Assembly (NCBI RefSeq): GCF_002272015.1
Contig: NZ_NPBY01000074.1
Location: 1 to 54,726 of the forward strand
Direction of reading: 5' to 3'
DNA: 54,726 nt
Source: Paenibacillus campinasensis
GTDB taxonomy: Bacteria; Bacillota; Bacilli; Paenibacillales; Paenibacillaceae
Below are positions 23,266 to 31,196 of this stretch, piece after piece. Both the position numbers and the translations under genes were made by a program. Position 1 is the stretch's first letter. Each line of letters begins with the position of its first letter. The notes below the pieces were generated by a model. It did not search any database and was not told the DNA's origin. It was given only the letters and a program-made list of their open reading frames with translations.

Positions 23266-23630
23266 GAAGATGAAAAACCGGTTTGATTCGCGAGAGGTTC
23301 CTCCTGCAGTCGCAGCTCCTTTCGTTTTCTTTGAACATCCAATCGCATGTCGTATCCGTTGATCATAGCAAACCACGCAGCCATCCTCCAAGCAAGGGTG
23401 GCTTTTCTCTTTCGAGAACGCCATCCTCCGGACGAGCCCTTGCATTCCGGCTGTCTGCGTGGTGAGGGCGCTATGACGGCTACGACATACGGATGTTCTT
23501 TGAAAACTCAATACGCTCGCTTTACCAGCAGAAGGAAACTGCTCATCAAACCAAAATCAAATAATCCGCTCATTGCCGCTCGGGCTAGACCGGCAAACGA
23601 AGCCGGATGTTGGGTTTCAAAGGACAAAGT
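23266..23630 (+). ncRNA. Large structured leader RNA, class CD, copy C
   Basis: About 365 nt. Long-range pairings: GGTTTGAT (23280) with ATCAAACC (about 23547); AACATCC with GGATGTT; TGTCGTA with TACGACA; CCGT..TCATAGC with GCTATGACGG. A sequence TTTGAAAACTC-ATACGC follows, and a 3' hairpin ATCCGCTCATTGCCG...CGGCAA...CCGGAT closes it. Copy D (32880) keeps this order with compensatory changes. It ends 10 nt before the SD of the gene at 23654. Confidence 0.65.
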
Positions 23631-23653
23631 TTAAATCAGGAGGTTTCGCCATT

Positions 23654-24064
23654 ATGTTGAAAATTTCAAATTTCAAGCATCTGCAAAACGACCGTCTATA
23701 CCGGGTTTTTGACGCGGCAGGTAATTCGCAAGTTTTAGTCTTCCAAAGTTGGTACGAGGAAGACGGTCTTATCTTCATTGTGTTTTGTCGTCCAGATTCT
23801 GAGCTGGTGGAAATTTGGGCGCAAGAAGATTTTCTCCAGGCGATTGATGATAGAAAGGCGCAGACGGCGTACAAGCGTTTCTGTCAATCGGTTGCAGATG
23901 AGATGTTTAGAAAGCATGAACTTATGCTCGCCATCTCTCATGCCGAGCAAGCACTTTCCTCATTGGTCGAAACGCTATACAACGCCGGTAAGTCATTTCG
24001 GGATTTCAAAAGTGACTTGGAAAAGTTGTTAGTGATCCCGGATGAGATCAAGGAGAAGTTCTAG
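23654..24064 (+). CDS. Hypothetical protein (136 aa)
   Basis: ATG 10 nt after CAGGAGG. Residues 1-65 appear beta-rich and 66-136 helical (HAEQALSSLVETLYNAGKSF). No membrane segment or metal cluster. First gene behind the class CD leader copy C and upstream of a methyltransferase-like gene. Not recognised. Confidence 0.65.
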   Translation: MLKISNFKHLQNDRLYRVFDAAGNSQVLVFQSWYEEDGLIFIVFCRPDSELVEIWAQEDFLQAIDDRKAQTAYKRFCQSVADEMFRKHELMLAISHAEQALSSLVETLYNAGKSFRDFKSDLEKLLVIPDEIKEKF

Positions 24065-24101
24065 TTGAAGGGCAGCATCCACGTTTAGGAGGGGATTCAC
24101 A

Positions 24102-25028
24102 TTGGAAATTCGCGGTTTCAATGACGCATTTGGAGAGCTAACGACTTTGATATCTGTCCCGAACCGGGACAGATATGGAAATGCTCAATATCGCGGCAAT
24201 TATGCAGGTGATGTTCTGGCCAAACTAATTTCTTACTTGCAGCGTACGGGGATTCAATCCCCGTACGTCTATGACCCAATGGAAGGAGGGAAGACCAGCC
24301 GGGATGTCTGTTCTTACCTGGGCATTCCCTATGTAGGAGACGACATCCACAACGGATTCGATGTCGTGAATGATGACTTTCATGATGTCGGGTTCGACCT
24401 TACGGTTCTTCACTATCCGTATTGGAACATGATCGACTATGCCGCTGATCTACCCAAGCATCTCCAAAGCCTAGACATGAGCCGGATGGACTGGAAAACG
24501 TTCATTGCCGCGGTGTCTCATGTGAATCAGAAAGCGGCAGCTCACAGTCGATATGTGGCCGTGTTGGTAGGCGACATGGTTGTAAAAGGTAAGGGCTATA
24601 TCAAAAGCATTCAGAGAGAGATGTCTTGGGTAGGCGCTCCTGTGCGGCACTTCACCAAAGTTCAGCACAATGCAATGAGTTACCGCCGTAACTACCGTGG
24701 CAATTTTATTCCAATTGTCACAGAGCATCTGATTTTGTTCAAAACAGATTATAAGCCAGGAGGGCAACTTTGGATACTTGCTCCCGGCCAATACAAACAA
24801 ATCTCCACGGACCAATACATTACGTGGAGGAACGCGGTGAAGCATGTAACAAAAAACTTAGAGAACATTACACCGCAAGCCGTCTTTGAGGCGGTGAAAG
24901 AACGTTTTCCAATCAAGCTCAAAAACACAAATACGCCGGAAGCCACAGTAAGGCGTACTTTGCAGGAGCTTGAAGCTGAAGGGTTTCTTCGAAGAAGGGT
25001 TCGTGGCTATTATGAGCGAGCCGTTTGA
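24102..25028 (+). CDS. DNA methyltransferase-like protein with C-terminal wHTH
   Basis: 308 aa. DPMEGGKTSRDVCSYLGIPY resembles a class beta amino-methyltransferase SAM-binding motif, and LHYPYWNMIDYA sits where the catalytic D/N-PP-Y/W motif of N6-adenine or N4-cytosine enzymes is expected. Here the first residue is His and the second Tyr (HYPYW), so activity is uncertain. The C-terminal 70 residues read as a winged helix (RRTLQELEAEGFLRRRVRG). TTG start after AGGAGGGG. Possibly a DNA-binding protein derived from a methyltransferase. Confidence 0.65.
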   Translation: MEIRGFNDAFGELTTLISVPNRDRYGNAQYRGNYAGDVLAKLISYLQRTGIQSPYVYDPMEGGKTSRDVCSYLGIPYVGDDIHNGFDVVNDDFHDVGFDLTVLHYPYWNMIDYAADLPKHLQSLDMSRMDWKTFIAAVSHVNQKAAAHSRYVAVLVGDMVVKGKGYIKSIQREMSWVGAPVRHFTKVQHNAMSYRRNYRGNFIPIVTEHLILFKTDYKPGGQLWILAPGQYKQISTDQYITWRNAVKHVTKNLENITPQAVFEAVKERFPIKLKNTNTPEATVRRTLQELEAEGFLRRRVRGYYERAV

Positions 25029-25056
25029 TCCAAAAAATATTGAAAGGATGATTCAT

Positions 25057-25563
25057 ATGAAGATTTTCATCGTTGTAAAACAGTTCCAGGAAGTGATTGA
25101 GCAAGTCACTCCATTTGTTGGGAGCAATGCGAAGAGGAACGCCATGAATGACTTTAAGGAATGGACGGGCGTCGATTATGAGGAATATGAAAAAAGAAGA
25201 CAACAAGGAGAGGATGCGCATGACATTCTCGGAGAAGATTTTGTTGGCAGCAACATTTATGTTGAAACTGCATTCTCCGGCCTTGAGACGAGTCAGATGC
25301 TTTGTGTAAGCACCAGTCATTTGAGTCAACAGGCAGCAGCAGCGCTGGAGAAAGACATGAAATTACCCCTGATCTACTTTCGGAAGCACCAATATGGTTA
25401 CTTTGTCTTTGTCCCTGAATCTAATGAGATTCAGGAACAACTTGAAACTCTTCCGGATGGCTTGAGGGAAGTGCTTCAGTTTGCATCTGATGCAGGCGTT
25501 GAATGGTTGATGGTCGATCAAGACGGCCCGGTTGTACCTGGATTGAAATGCTATGAGTGGTGA
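25057..25563 (+). CDS. DUF5983-like protein (168 aa)
   Basis: The C-terminal half (about residues 88-168: VSTSHLSQQAAAALE ... YGYFVFVP ... DQDGPVVPGLKCYEW) matches the pattern of DUF5983 proteins found on plasmids and phages; no function is known for that family. The N-terminal half is a charged helical region. ATG at 25057 follows GAAAGGATG. It is followed by a hairpin (GGATAGGGC/GCCCTATTCC) and the next SD. Confidence 0.65.
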   Translation: MKIFIVVKQFQEVIEQVTPFVGSNAKRNAMNDFKEWTGVDYEEYEKRRQQGEDAHDILGEDFVGSNIYVETAFSGLETSQMLCVSTSHLSQQAAAALEKDMKLPLIYFRKHQYGYFVFVPESNEIQEQLETLPDGLREVLQFASDAGVEWLMVDQDGPVVPGLKCYEW

Positions 25564-25616
25564 GGGGATAGGGCTTGCCCTATTCCATTCCCATAAATAT
25601 AAAGGAGGACGACATT

Positions 25617-26231
25617 GTGCGAGAAATTAGTATCACTAAATTATACAGTTCCCTTGTTGGGAACTACTATGGAGACATGTCAGTAAAGATTCTATGCGCC
25701 CTCATAGATCAGAGAATCGAAATGAAGTTGCCAAGCAGGCAACTACGAATGACGTTGCTCGATGAAGTGAGGAGATTGAACAATTTGCCTGGTCGCTGGG
25801 TTACGGAGAAACAAAAAAGAATTGCAGGCAACATCTCAAATGATTTGCGAGAATATCCGGATGATGAAACTTGCATCCTGGAGTGCAAGCAAAAGAACGG
25901 AGATCCATTTTTCATTAATCTGAATGAGGAATTGATCCGGAAGAATGTTTCTTCGAATCAAAATCCATGGGCTTCATACGGACTTGTATATTACTATAAG
26001 CAACCGCAACAGGGGGAGATTTTCTTTAGGGAAGAGATTACGTATTGTGATAAGCCTGGGATTCTGGATTCTATCTTCGATGTGGTTTCTCAAGAGATGG
26101 ACGTAATTAAGAAGATAAGATGTCCAGCTTGTCAGAACCGAGTCTACAATGGATATCATTTTAAAAAAGCCATTCAACTGAGTCATCGGCCTGTTTTGAT
26201 ACAGTGCCCCAATTGTGACGTTGTAATATGA
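25617..26231 (+). CDS. Hypothetical protein with C-terminal zinc ribbon (204 aa)
   Basis: GTG start 8 nt after AAAGGAGGAC. The C-terminus carries CPACQNR ... CPNCDVVI, a four-cysteine zinc ribbon; the rest is soluble and mixed. Unknown. Its stop codon is the first base of a strong terminator. Confidence 0.65.
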   Translation: MREISITKLYSSLVGNYYGDMSVKILCALIDQRIEMKLPSRQLRMTLLDEVRRLNNLPGRWVTEKQKRIAGNISNDLREYPDDETCILECKQKNGDPFFINLNEELIRKNVSSNQNPWASYGLVYYYKQPQQGEIFFREEITYCDKPGILDSIFDVVSQEMDVIKKIRCPACQNRVYNGYHFKKAIQLSHRPVLIQCPNCDVVI

Positions 26232-26268
26232 AGAACAAAGGCAGCCTTGATCGGCTGCCTTTGTTCTT
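26231..26268 (+). terminator. Strong hairpin terminator
   Basis: AAGAACAAAGGCAGCC pairs perfectly with GGCTGCCTTTGTTCTT over 16 bp with a 6-nt loop. Confidence 0.85.
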
Positions 26269-26291
26269 CATGGCGGAAAATAGTTTGGTGG

Positions 26292-26346
26292 TTTCATATT
26301 AAAACTCCGAAGTTTCAAAAATAAACTTCGGAGTTTTAATATGAAA
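26292..26346. repeat. Long perfect palindrome 1 (24-bp arms)
   Basis: Arms 26292-26315 and 26323-26346 are perfect reverse complements (24 bp) with a 7-nt loop; the central pairs include CTCCGAAGTTT/AAACTTCGGAG. It is far longer than needed for termination and lies in a gene-free stretch next to a second palindrome. Confidence 0.9.
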
Positions 26347-26350
26347 CATC

Positions 26351-26392
26351 GTATTTTTATAATGAAAATTCGAGTTTCCATTATAAAAATAC
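26351..26392. repeat. Long palindrome 2 (14-bp arms)
   Basis: GTATTTTTATAATG pairs perfectly with CATTATAAAAATAC; the inner 14 nt pair partly. Only 4 nt separate it from palindrome 1. Confidence 0.9.
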
Positions 26393-26418
26393 ATAAATAG
26401 CCAAAAAGTAGCAGTAAT

Positions 26419-26446
26419 GATAGTTCGTTATTATACGAAGTTAGTG
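26419..26446. other. Lox-like inverted repeat
   Basis: ATAGTTCG-TTATTA-TACGAAGTTA has two arms related by inversion with one mismatch and a short AT spacer, reminiscent of a tyrosine-recombinase core. It could be an operator. Low confidence. Confidence 0.25.
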
Positions 26447-26579
26447 TTAGATTGAGGTTAACTTGTGGTAAAATAATACTACTAGTCGAAGAGTGGCCAA
26501 ACCGATGTACTATAATTTGGTTTAATGGTACAAATAAATGAGAGGATTTTAATATAAGTGTTATTTGGAGGTAATGACC

Positions 26580-27014
26580 ATGGCCAATCTATTTGGCTTG
26601 TCCATCGACGAGTTGGATTACTTGATTCACTTGATCGAGAAGAATCAAAAAAGATCTGAATATTCTTCGCTTTACTCTAAAATAAAGGGGGCGAGAGCTC
26701 GCGAGTCGCTTCACGAAGATTCTTCGATCAGCTGGTTTTTTAATCCGAGGAATTTTTCAACTCCAATGTCAGGACTGCTTAGAATTTCAAATGAAGTAAA
26801 AGAAAGAACTATTCGTGATGTAATCTATAGTGTTTCAGATGGAAGTTCAGTTGATAACCGGATTGTTAATTCAATCCACCGATCAGGACGTACCTATATG
26901 CAGGAATTGCTCGACATGACACCGAATGAGATTATGTTGCTTCGAAACTTTGGTGTGGGTTCTCAGAAAAGACTTGCTCTTTTGTTATGGACGCTTCAAA
27001 ATAATCATACATAA
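26580..27014 (+). CDS. Protein with RNA polymerase alpha-CTD-like domain (144 aa)
   Basis: The C-terminal 45 residues (MQELLDMTPNEIMLLRNFG followed by VGSQKRLALLLWTL) match the helix-hairpin-helix fold of the RNAP alpha C-terminal domain, which binds UP elements and activators. The N-terminal part is helical and unrecognised. It could be a transcription regulator of the element. ATG 26580 is 7 nt after TTGGAGGT. It is preceded by the two long palindromes and candidate -10 boxes (TAAAAT, TATAAT) and followed by a terminator. Confidence 0.65.
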   Translation: MANLFGLSIDELDYLIHLIEKNQKRSEYSSLYSKIKGARARESLHEDSSISWFFNPRNFSTPMSGLLRISNEVKERTIRDVIYSVSDGSSVDNRIVNSIHRSGRTYMQELLDMTPNEIMLLRNFGVGSQKRLALLLWTLQNNHT

Positions 27015-27040
27015 TATGCAGTGTATCAATACATAAAATA

Positions 27041-27066
27041 AACCGGCTAAATCAGCCGGTTTTTTC
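27041..27066 (+). terminator. Rho-independent terminator
   Basis: AACCGGCT, loop AAATC, AGCCGGTT then TTTTT. Confidence 0.85.
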
Positions 27067-27158
27067 AACTACCTTAGAATAGGTCTAATTACTTATTGGA
27101 ACAGGTCTTTTGGTCCATGTTGTGGTATAATAATGGAAAAATGAAAGGGGATATAATC

Positions 27159-27356
27159 GTGGATAGGTTAAATCGACAGGAGCTTGAAGAACTTGGAAAG
27201 CTTGCAGCGGCTGAAGCTCGAAAGTCTGCACAAAAAGCCAATACCTTTTTTAGTTATAGCGAAAATGGAAAGGTTATACGAGAGTATCCTGACGGGAGAA
27301 AAACGGAGGTAACGTATGACGAAAGAGGACAATTTAAAGAGATACCAACCCCTTGA
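27159..27356 (+). CDS. Putative antitoxin-like partner of zeta toxin (65 aa)
   Basis: GTG start 8 nt after AAAGGGG; an extended -10 promoter (TGGTATAAT) lies about 35 nt upstream. The N-terminus is a charged helix (RQELEELGKLAAAEARKSA) and the C-terminus carries a YPDGRKTEVTYDERG repeat-like hairpin segment. It overlaps the toxin gene by 41 nt, a typical antitoxin-toxin arrangement, but it does not resemble the epsilon antitoxin. It may instead be a conserved companion. Confidence 0.55.
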   Translation: MDRLNRQELEELGKLAAAEARKSAQKANTFFSYSENGKVIREYPDGRKTEVTYDERGQFKEIPTP

Positions 27357-28422
27357 TGATCGGCCTTCGATGACAGTTTATGCCGGCACTAATGGTGCAG
27401 GAAAATCTGAATTAACAAAAATTTTGAAACACCGCAATCCCGATATTGTTGTCATTGATGCAGATGAAATAGCGAAAAGCTACAGTCATCTGCCCAAGAA
27501 CCGCGCTGACTTTGCAGCTGGTCGTGAGGCAGTGAAGCTCGTTCGTCAGTGCATAGAGGAGGGGAAGTCTTTCTCGATTGAAACAACACTTGGTGGAAAA
27601 AATGTTCTGAATCAAATGCAACTGGCCAAGAAATCTGGATTTAGTATAAATCTGTACTATGTTGGGTTAGATAGTGTTGATCTTCACATTGACCGGGTTG
27701 CTCAGCGTGTCGCTAAAGGTGGGCATCATATTCCTGAAGAAGATATACGTCGGCGATATGTGACGTCATTGGAAAATCTTCCGCAAGCGATTCGTCTAGC
27801 CGATCGTTCTTTCTTGTTTGACAACTCTAATGTCTATCAAATTCAAGCAGAAGTTTATCGGGGCCAGATACGTTATCAAGCGCCACCGAGCGAAATTACT
27901 TCCTGGGCCAAAAATGTGTTGAAAGACTGGCACAATATCCAAAGTGAAATACATAAGGATCTTCAAGCAGAGCAAAGCACACTAAGAAACTTGCTCGGGG
28001 AGGCAAAAAGGAAACTTTATGAGCTGGAAAGCCCACTTCGGGACATGCAGCAGCTTGAACGGTTGGAGGCTCGGCAGGCTGATTTAAACAAACGTTATGA
28101 CATGATGCAGCCTAAAGGAATATTTGAAAAACTTCGTCAGCCCAACAGAACGGATTTACAGAAGCTATCCGATGAAAGAAATGCGGTTCAAAAACAAATA
28201 GATACAACTCGTCAGCGTATTCCAGGTCCAAAAGAGATGGCTGGGATTAGAACGATGATCACATCTACTTCTTCTTTTATCGAAATACTTGATCGAGCGT
28301 TAAAAGAATGTACAAAACAAGTTATGGCCGTGGGAAATCAAATATCTCAGCGCGATTTAAAACAAACGATGTCTCGTGTCCAGTCTCATGAGATATCTTC
28401 ATCGATTGAAATGGATCGCTAA
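27316..28422 (+). CDS. Zeta-type toxin/kinase with coiled-coil C-terminus
   Basis: 368 aa. Residues 18-200 read as a zeta toxin P-loop kinase: Walker A GTNGAGKS (24-31), DADEIAK, IETTLGGK and the R-x-RR segment EEDIRRRYV. Zeta toxins phosphorylate UDP-N-acetyl sugars and block cell-wall synthesis. The C-terminal 150 residues are an extended helical coiled coil not present in minimal zeta proteins, possibly a targeting or oligomerisation module. SD: ACGGAGGT. It could act in plasmid addiction or defence. Confidence 0.75.
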   Translation: MTKEDNLKRYQPLDDRPSMTVYAGTNGAGKSELTKILKHRNPDIVVIDADEIAKSYSHLPKNRADFAAGREAVKLVRQCIEEGKSFSIETTLGGKNVLNQMQLAKKSGFSINLYYVGLDSVDLHIDRVAQRVAKGGHHIPEEDIRRRYVTSLENLPQAIRLADRSFLFDNSNVYQIQAEVYRGQIRYQAPPSEITSWAKNVLKDWHNIQSEIHKDLQAEQSTLRNLLGEAKRKLYELESPLRDMQQLERLEARQADLNKRYDMMQPKGIFEKLRQPNRTDLQKLSDERNAVQKQIDTTRQRIPGPKEMAGIRTMITSTSSFIEILDRALKECTKQVMAVGNQISQRDLKQTMSRVQSHEISSSIEMDR

Positions 28423-28513
28423 AGTGATCCATCTTTTTTTAGAAGTCAGTTATCTGCGGTCATCCTTCAATTTTTGGAATAAGGAAGTAGGCAGAATACC
28501 TCAAGAGTAACGG

Positions 28514-28550
28514 AAAAAAGACCCTACTTTTCTGAAGTAGGGTCTTTTTT
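28514..28550. terminator. Bidirectional terminator
   Basis: AAAAAAGACCCTACTT, loop TTCTG, AAGTAGGGTCTTTTTT; perfect 16-bp stem with A and T flanks. It serves both the toxin operon (rightward) and the XRE gene (leftward) and overlaps the latter's last codons. Confidence 0.9.
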
Positions 28551-28745
28551 GTATTCGATAAGCTGTGATATCTCTTCTAGTTCCAGAGCTTCCATGATTT
28601 TTTCTATATTTTTTATCGACACACGCTTAACCCGGTTTTTCATCATGTCATCAATGCTATTCCATCTTATTCCGGTCGCTTCGCTAAGATCGGTTGGACT
28701 GAAACCCTTGCGAAACATCACTTCATCTAGTTTGAATTTGATCAT
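28524..28745 (-). CDS. XRE/Cro-type HTH regulator (73 aa)
   Basis: HTH around residues 10-35 (MFRKGFSPTDLSEATGIRWN) in a 73-aa protein, the size of YozG/Cro-like repressors. ATG preceded by GAGGTG. Divergent from the gene at 28889; the shared promoter region carries CTATCGTT/AACGATAG dyads that may be its operator. Confidence 0.8.
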   Translation of the reverse strand: MIKFKLDEVMFRKGFSPTDLSEATGIRWNSIDDMMKNRVKRVSIKNIEKIMEALELEEISQLIEYKKDPTSEK

Positions 28746-28795
28746 GTTAACACCTCGGTTATTAATATACACCCTTATAATCATTTTAACAACGT

Positions 28796-28838
28796 CTATC
28801 GTTATTTTTCAACGTTTAACGTTTACTACCAACGATAG
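28796..28838. promoter_or_regulatory. Candidate operator between divergent genes
   Basis: CTATCGTT and its reverse complement AACGATAG are 27 nt apart, with AACGTTTAACGTTT between. TATAAT for the rightward gene lies at about 28845. Likely binding region for the XRE regulator. Confidence 0.45.
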
Positions 28839-28888
28839 GAGTTGTATAATTGAATAAGTGAGAGACTTTTAAAGGAAGGAGTATTTTA

Positions 28889-29218
28889 ATGCCAAATCAA
28901 AAAGGATGGTACACAAAAGAGGAAGTTATGGAAACGGGATTGCCGTACTATAATTCGGTCGCTAAACGTTGGAGTCACGAACCATATCCGTTTGCGGTAT
29001 TGCTGACCAGAACGAGATGTGCGCAACTCAAGATTCCCATCTTAGAGAGCGGACGAGAAAAACCTTCAGCATTTCGGCATATTGCACTAGCTGGCCGTGG
29101 GACTAATGATGATAAACGATATCGATATGCTCCTTTATACGACCGAACAGATGCATATCATCTGATTAAAGATCAGCTGTTTCCACATGAGATTATGGGA
29201 GATCCGGAGTGCCGATGA
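28889..29218 (+). CDS. Hypothetical protein (109 aa)
   Basis: ATG after AAGGAAGGAG. Soluble, basic N-terminal half (GWYTKEEVMETGLPYYNS), no obvious motif. First gene of a rightward run (28.9-32.7 kb) that is probably controlled by the divergent XRE regulator. Not recognised. Confidence 0.65.
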   Translation: MPNQKGWYTKEEVMETGLPYYNSVAKRWSHEPYPFAVLLTRTRCAQLKIPILESGREKPSAFRHIALAGRGTNDDKRYRYAPLYDRTDAYHLIKDQLFPHEIMGDPECR

Positions 29219-29284
29219 AGAATACCTTCATTCATGTGGGATTGCTGGATATGCCGCAAAACCAATACAAAGGAGAATTTTGAA

Positions 29285-29575
29285 ATGAATAACAACAAAC
29301 TTACACTTTGGTACGAAGTAGGAAAACGGGAAGAAGTAAAGTCAGAGGTGAAAAAGAACATCCAGCAGCACTATAGTTTTTCGGATTCGGAGTTTGAATC
29401 CATCGATGATGGATTTAAGTTTCTATTTGACGATGAAACTAACGGCGAAATCGCTATTAGGTTCAACGAAGAAAAAAATGCTCTAGCCGTAACTGTGGAA
29501 GGAACATGGTCCTGGGAGGTAATCGAGATTTATAACCATTGCCTGCCTCAATCAGCGGAACACGATCCTGTATAA
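29285..29575 (+). CDS. Hypothetical small protein (96 aa)
   Basis: ATG 8 nt after AAGGAGAA; an earlier in-frame start lacks an SD. Acidic alpha/beta protein with a strand-rich C-terminus (ALAVTVEGTWSWEVIEIY). Unknown. Confidence 0.65.
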   Translation: MNNNKLTLWYEVGKREEVKSEVKKNIQQHYSFSDSEFESIDDGFKFLFDDETNGEIAIRFNEEKNALAVTVEGTWSWEVIEIYNHCLPQSAEHDPV

Positions 29576-29668
29576 TTCATAAGGCCGAAGGTCCGCGTGA
29601 CGACCGAATAATCCGAGCGTAAGCGTGGTCCGTATAAGGCTGAATCCCTTTAGAGAGGAGTGAATATA

Positions 29669-29905
29669 TTGCGATATGTTATATACCTTTCTACCAGCCA
29701 ACTAGAAGCTGATGATTACAAGAACACCTACGGCTATTATGCTGGAACTTATCAAATGAGTGGTGATGCATTCCCTATTTGGGATAGAGCAGTGACATCT
29801 CGGACTAAAAAGTACAAGAGCAAATCGAGAGCGGAGTCAATGGCAAAAACGTTGCTTGATAGGTGCGCGTATGTATTGAGTTGGAGAGTAGAACAAGTTG
29901 AGTGA
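29669..29905 (+). CDS. Hypothetical small protein (78 aa)
   Basis: TTG at 29669 is chosen because GAGAGGAG is 8 nt upstream; the GTG at 29660 overlaps the SD. Beta-rich N-terminus and a basic C-terminal helix (KYKSKSRAESMAKTLLDRC). The protein at 30011 has the same size and ends in a similar RTKKIAEKVAERL helix, so the two may be distant paralogues. Unknown role. Confidence 0.6.
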   Translation: MRYVIYLSTSQLEADDYKNTYGYYAGTYQMSGDAFPIWDRAVTSRTKKYKSKSRAESMAKTLLDRCAYVLSWRVEQVE

Positions 29906-29936
29906 TGTGCCATCCCTTTAGAGAGGAAGAGAAGAT

Positions 29937-30014
29937 ATCAGAGAGTACAAATTCAGAGGCAAGCGAATAGATAACGGTGAGTGGGTGTATGGATCGGAGG
30001 GTGGATATAAATGA
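29937..30014 (+). pseudogene. YopX-like N-terminal fragment
   Basis: The frame reads REYKFRGKRIDNGEWVYG, the signature N-terminus of YopX-family phage proteins, and then stops after 26 codons. There is no ATG/GTG/TTG start at the SD (ATC occupies that place), and a full YopX protein is over 100 aa. A remnant that overlaps the next gene's start. Confidence 0.6.
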
Positions 30015-30232
30015 GTCAGTCGGGGTGGATTCTATACGATAGTAACATCGGGTATTACGTCGGCAAAGACTACATTGACCACGGTGAGAAGTTTCCTGGG
30101 AGTGGGGCGAAACCCGAAGCCAAGGTTTACAGGACGAAGAAAATCGCAGAGAAGGTTGCAGAGAGGTTAGCTAGACAAATGTATTGCGATTTCAATGTTG
30201 TTCCGCTGGATAAGGAGGGTGGATATGAATAA
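30011..30232 (+). CDS. Hypothetical small protein (73 aa)
   Basis: ATG after CGGAGGG. Similar layout to the 78-aa protein at 29669: aromatic beta-rich front and a basic helix RTKKIAEKVAERLARQM. Overlaps the next gene by 8 nt. Unknown family. Confidence 0.6.
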   Translation: MSQSGWILYDSNIGYYVGKDYIDHGEKFPGSGAKPEAKVYRTKKIAEKVAERLARQMYCDFNVVPLDKEGGYE

Positions 30233-30587
30233 CCAAGTAAAGCCGACAGATACACAGAAGCTGCTGCACTGGATAGAGTCGAAGCTCGAAGCGACTAGAT
30301 TAACCCCTGCATGGTTTGCCTATCGAGAAATGCAGAAAAAAGTGCTCTTAGGAGCATTTGAAACAGATACCCCACCAGTACCCACCATTAAGCTGGGAGA
30401 TAAGGTGTTTGCATGCCCCAACTGCCAAGAAGCATCCACTGCAGGTGAATGGAACCTTGCAACCTCAGATGCGTGCGGTACGCATGAAATTACACTAATT
30501 GAGTCTAAACATGCAGAAGAGTCATTTTTTACTTGCCCTAAGTGCGGATCAGAGGAAGATTACGGTTTATTGGTGGTAGTGGAATGA
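30225..30587 (+). CDS. Hypothetical protein with zinc-binding cysteines (120 aa)
   Basis: ATG after AAGGAGG; overlapping the previous gene's end. CPNCQEAS near residue 62 and CPKCGSEEDYG near the C-terminus form a four-cysteine zinc ribbon split by about 40 residues. The stop overlaps the next ATG (ATGA), so the two are translationally coupled. Function unknown. Confidence 0.65.
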   Translation: MNNQVKPTDTQKLLHWIESKLEATRLTPAWFAYREMQKKVLLGAFETDTPPVPTIKLGDKVFACPNCQEASTAGEWNLATSDACGTHEITLIESKHAEESFFTCPKCGSEEDYGLLVVVE

Positions 30588-31081
30588 GTAGAGACTTAAA
30601 AAAGGATATGGAAACAATCAAATATCTGCAATCATGGCGACTTGATCCGGGCGGCGTAGAAGATGGTGCGGCATTTTACACGATTGAAGAAGATGGTATC
30701 CAGACAGAAATAAAGGCCGATAACATGCTCGATGAAGATGCTTGGAAATTGAATGACGCATTTTTAGCTTTGGAATATTACCATAGGCAATACGCAGCAG
30801 AGAAAGAACGGGCAGATAAGCTGGAAATGAACTTAGAAGCTACTGAAGGATTGACGAGAGCAGAAACGAAGCGTGCAGACAGTTGGCGTGAACACGGACG
30901 TAAACTGAGTATTGATCTGCAGTACGCAGAAGCCCGTGAACAGAAGCTGAAAGAAGCAATTGAAACAGTAATCAACGAAAAGGAAGCTTGGCGCGATTCC
31001 GGTAATGCACTGGACGTTGTAACAAGATATTTAAAGGACACATTAAATTCCCTTTACCCCAAGAAGGGAGCCGGCACATGA
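30584..31081 (+). CDS. Hypothetical coiled-coil protein (165 aa)
   Basis: ATG overlaps the preceding stop (ATGA). Residues 65-140 are a continuous charged helix (EKERADKLEMNLEATEGLTR), the kind of phage small protein that usually carries ead/coiled-coil labels. No catalytic motif. Confidence 0.65.
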   Translation: MSRDLKKDMETIKYLQSWRLDPGGVEDGAAFYTIEEDGIQTEIKADNMLDEDAWKLNDAFLALEYYHRQYAAEKERADKLEMNLEATEGLTRAETKRADSWREHGRKLSIDLQYAEAREQKLKEAIETVINEKEAWRDSGNALDVVTRYLKDTLNSLYPKKGAGT

Positions 31082-31103
31082 GAGAGGGAACGTCAATTAC
31101 TCT

Positions 31104-31196
31104 GTGCCGGGCGAAGAGCCATTTGATGAAAACTTTGATGTGTCGGCGACCGTCAAGGTTTCTGGTGCGATAACTGTGATGGTTTTACTTAATTAA
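31104..31196 (+). CDS. Possible short peptide or gene remnant (30 aa)
   Basis: The frame reads VPGEEPFDENFDVSATVKVS with normal composition and ends in TAA. It can be opened further upstream into the previous gene without a start. Probably the C-terminal remnant of a longer gene. The next 150 nt hold nothing recognisable. Confidence 0.3.
   Translation: MPGEEPFDENFDVSATVKVSGAITVMVLLN

Noticed and set aside
26419..26446. A true loxP site
   Set aside because: Only the TATACGAAGTTA part resembles loxP; the other arm and spacer differ and no Cre is seen, so it is listed only as lox-like.
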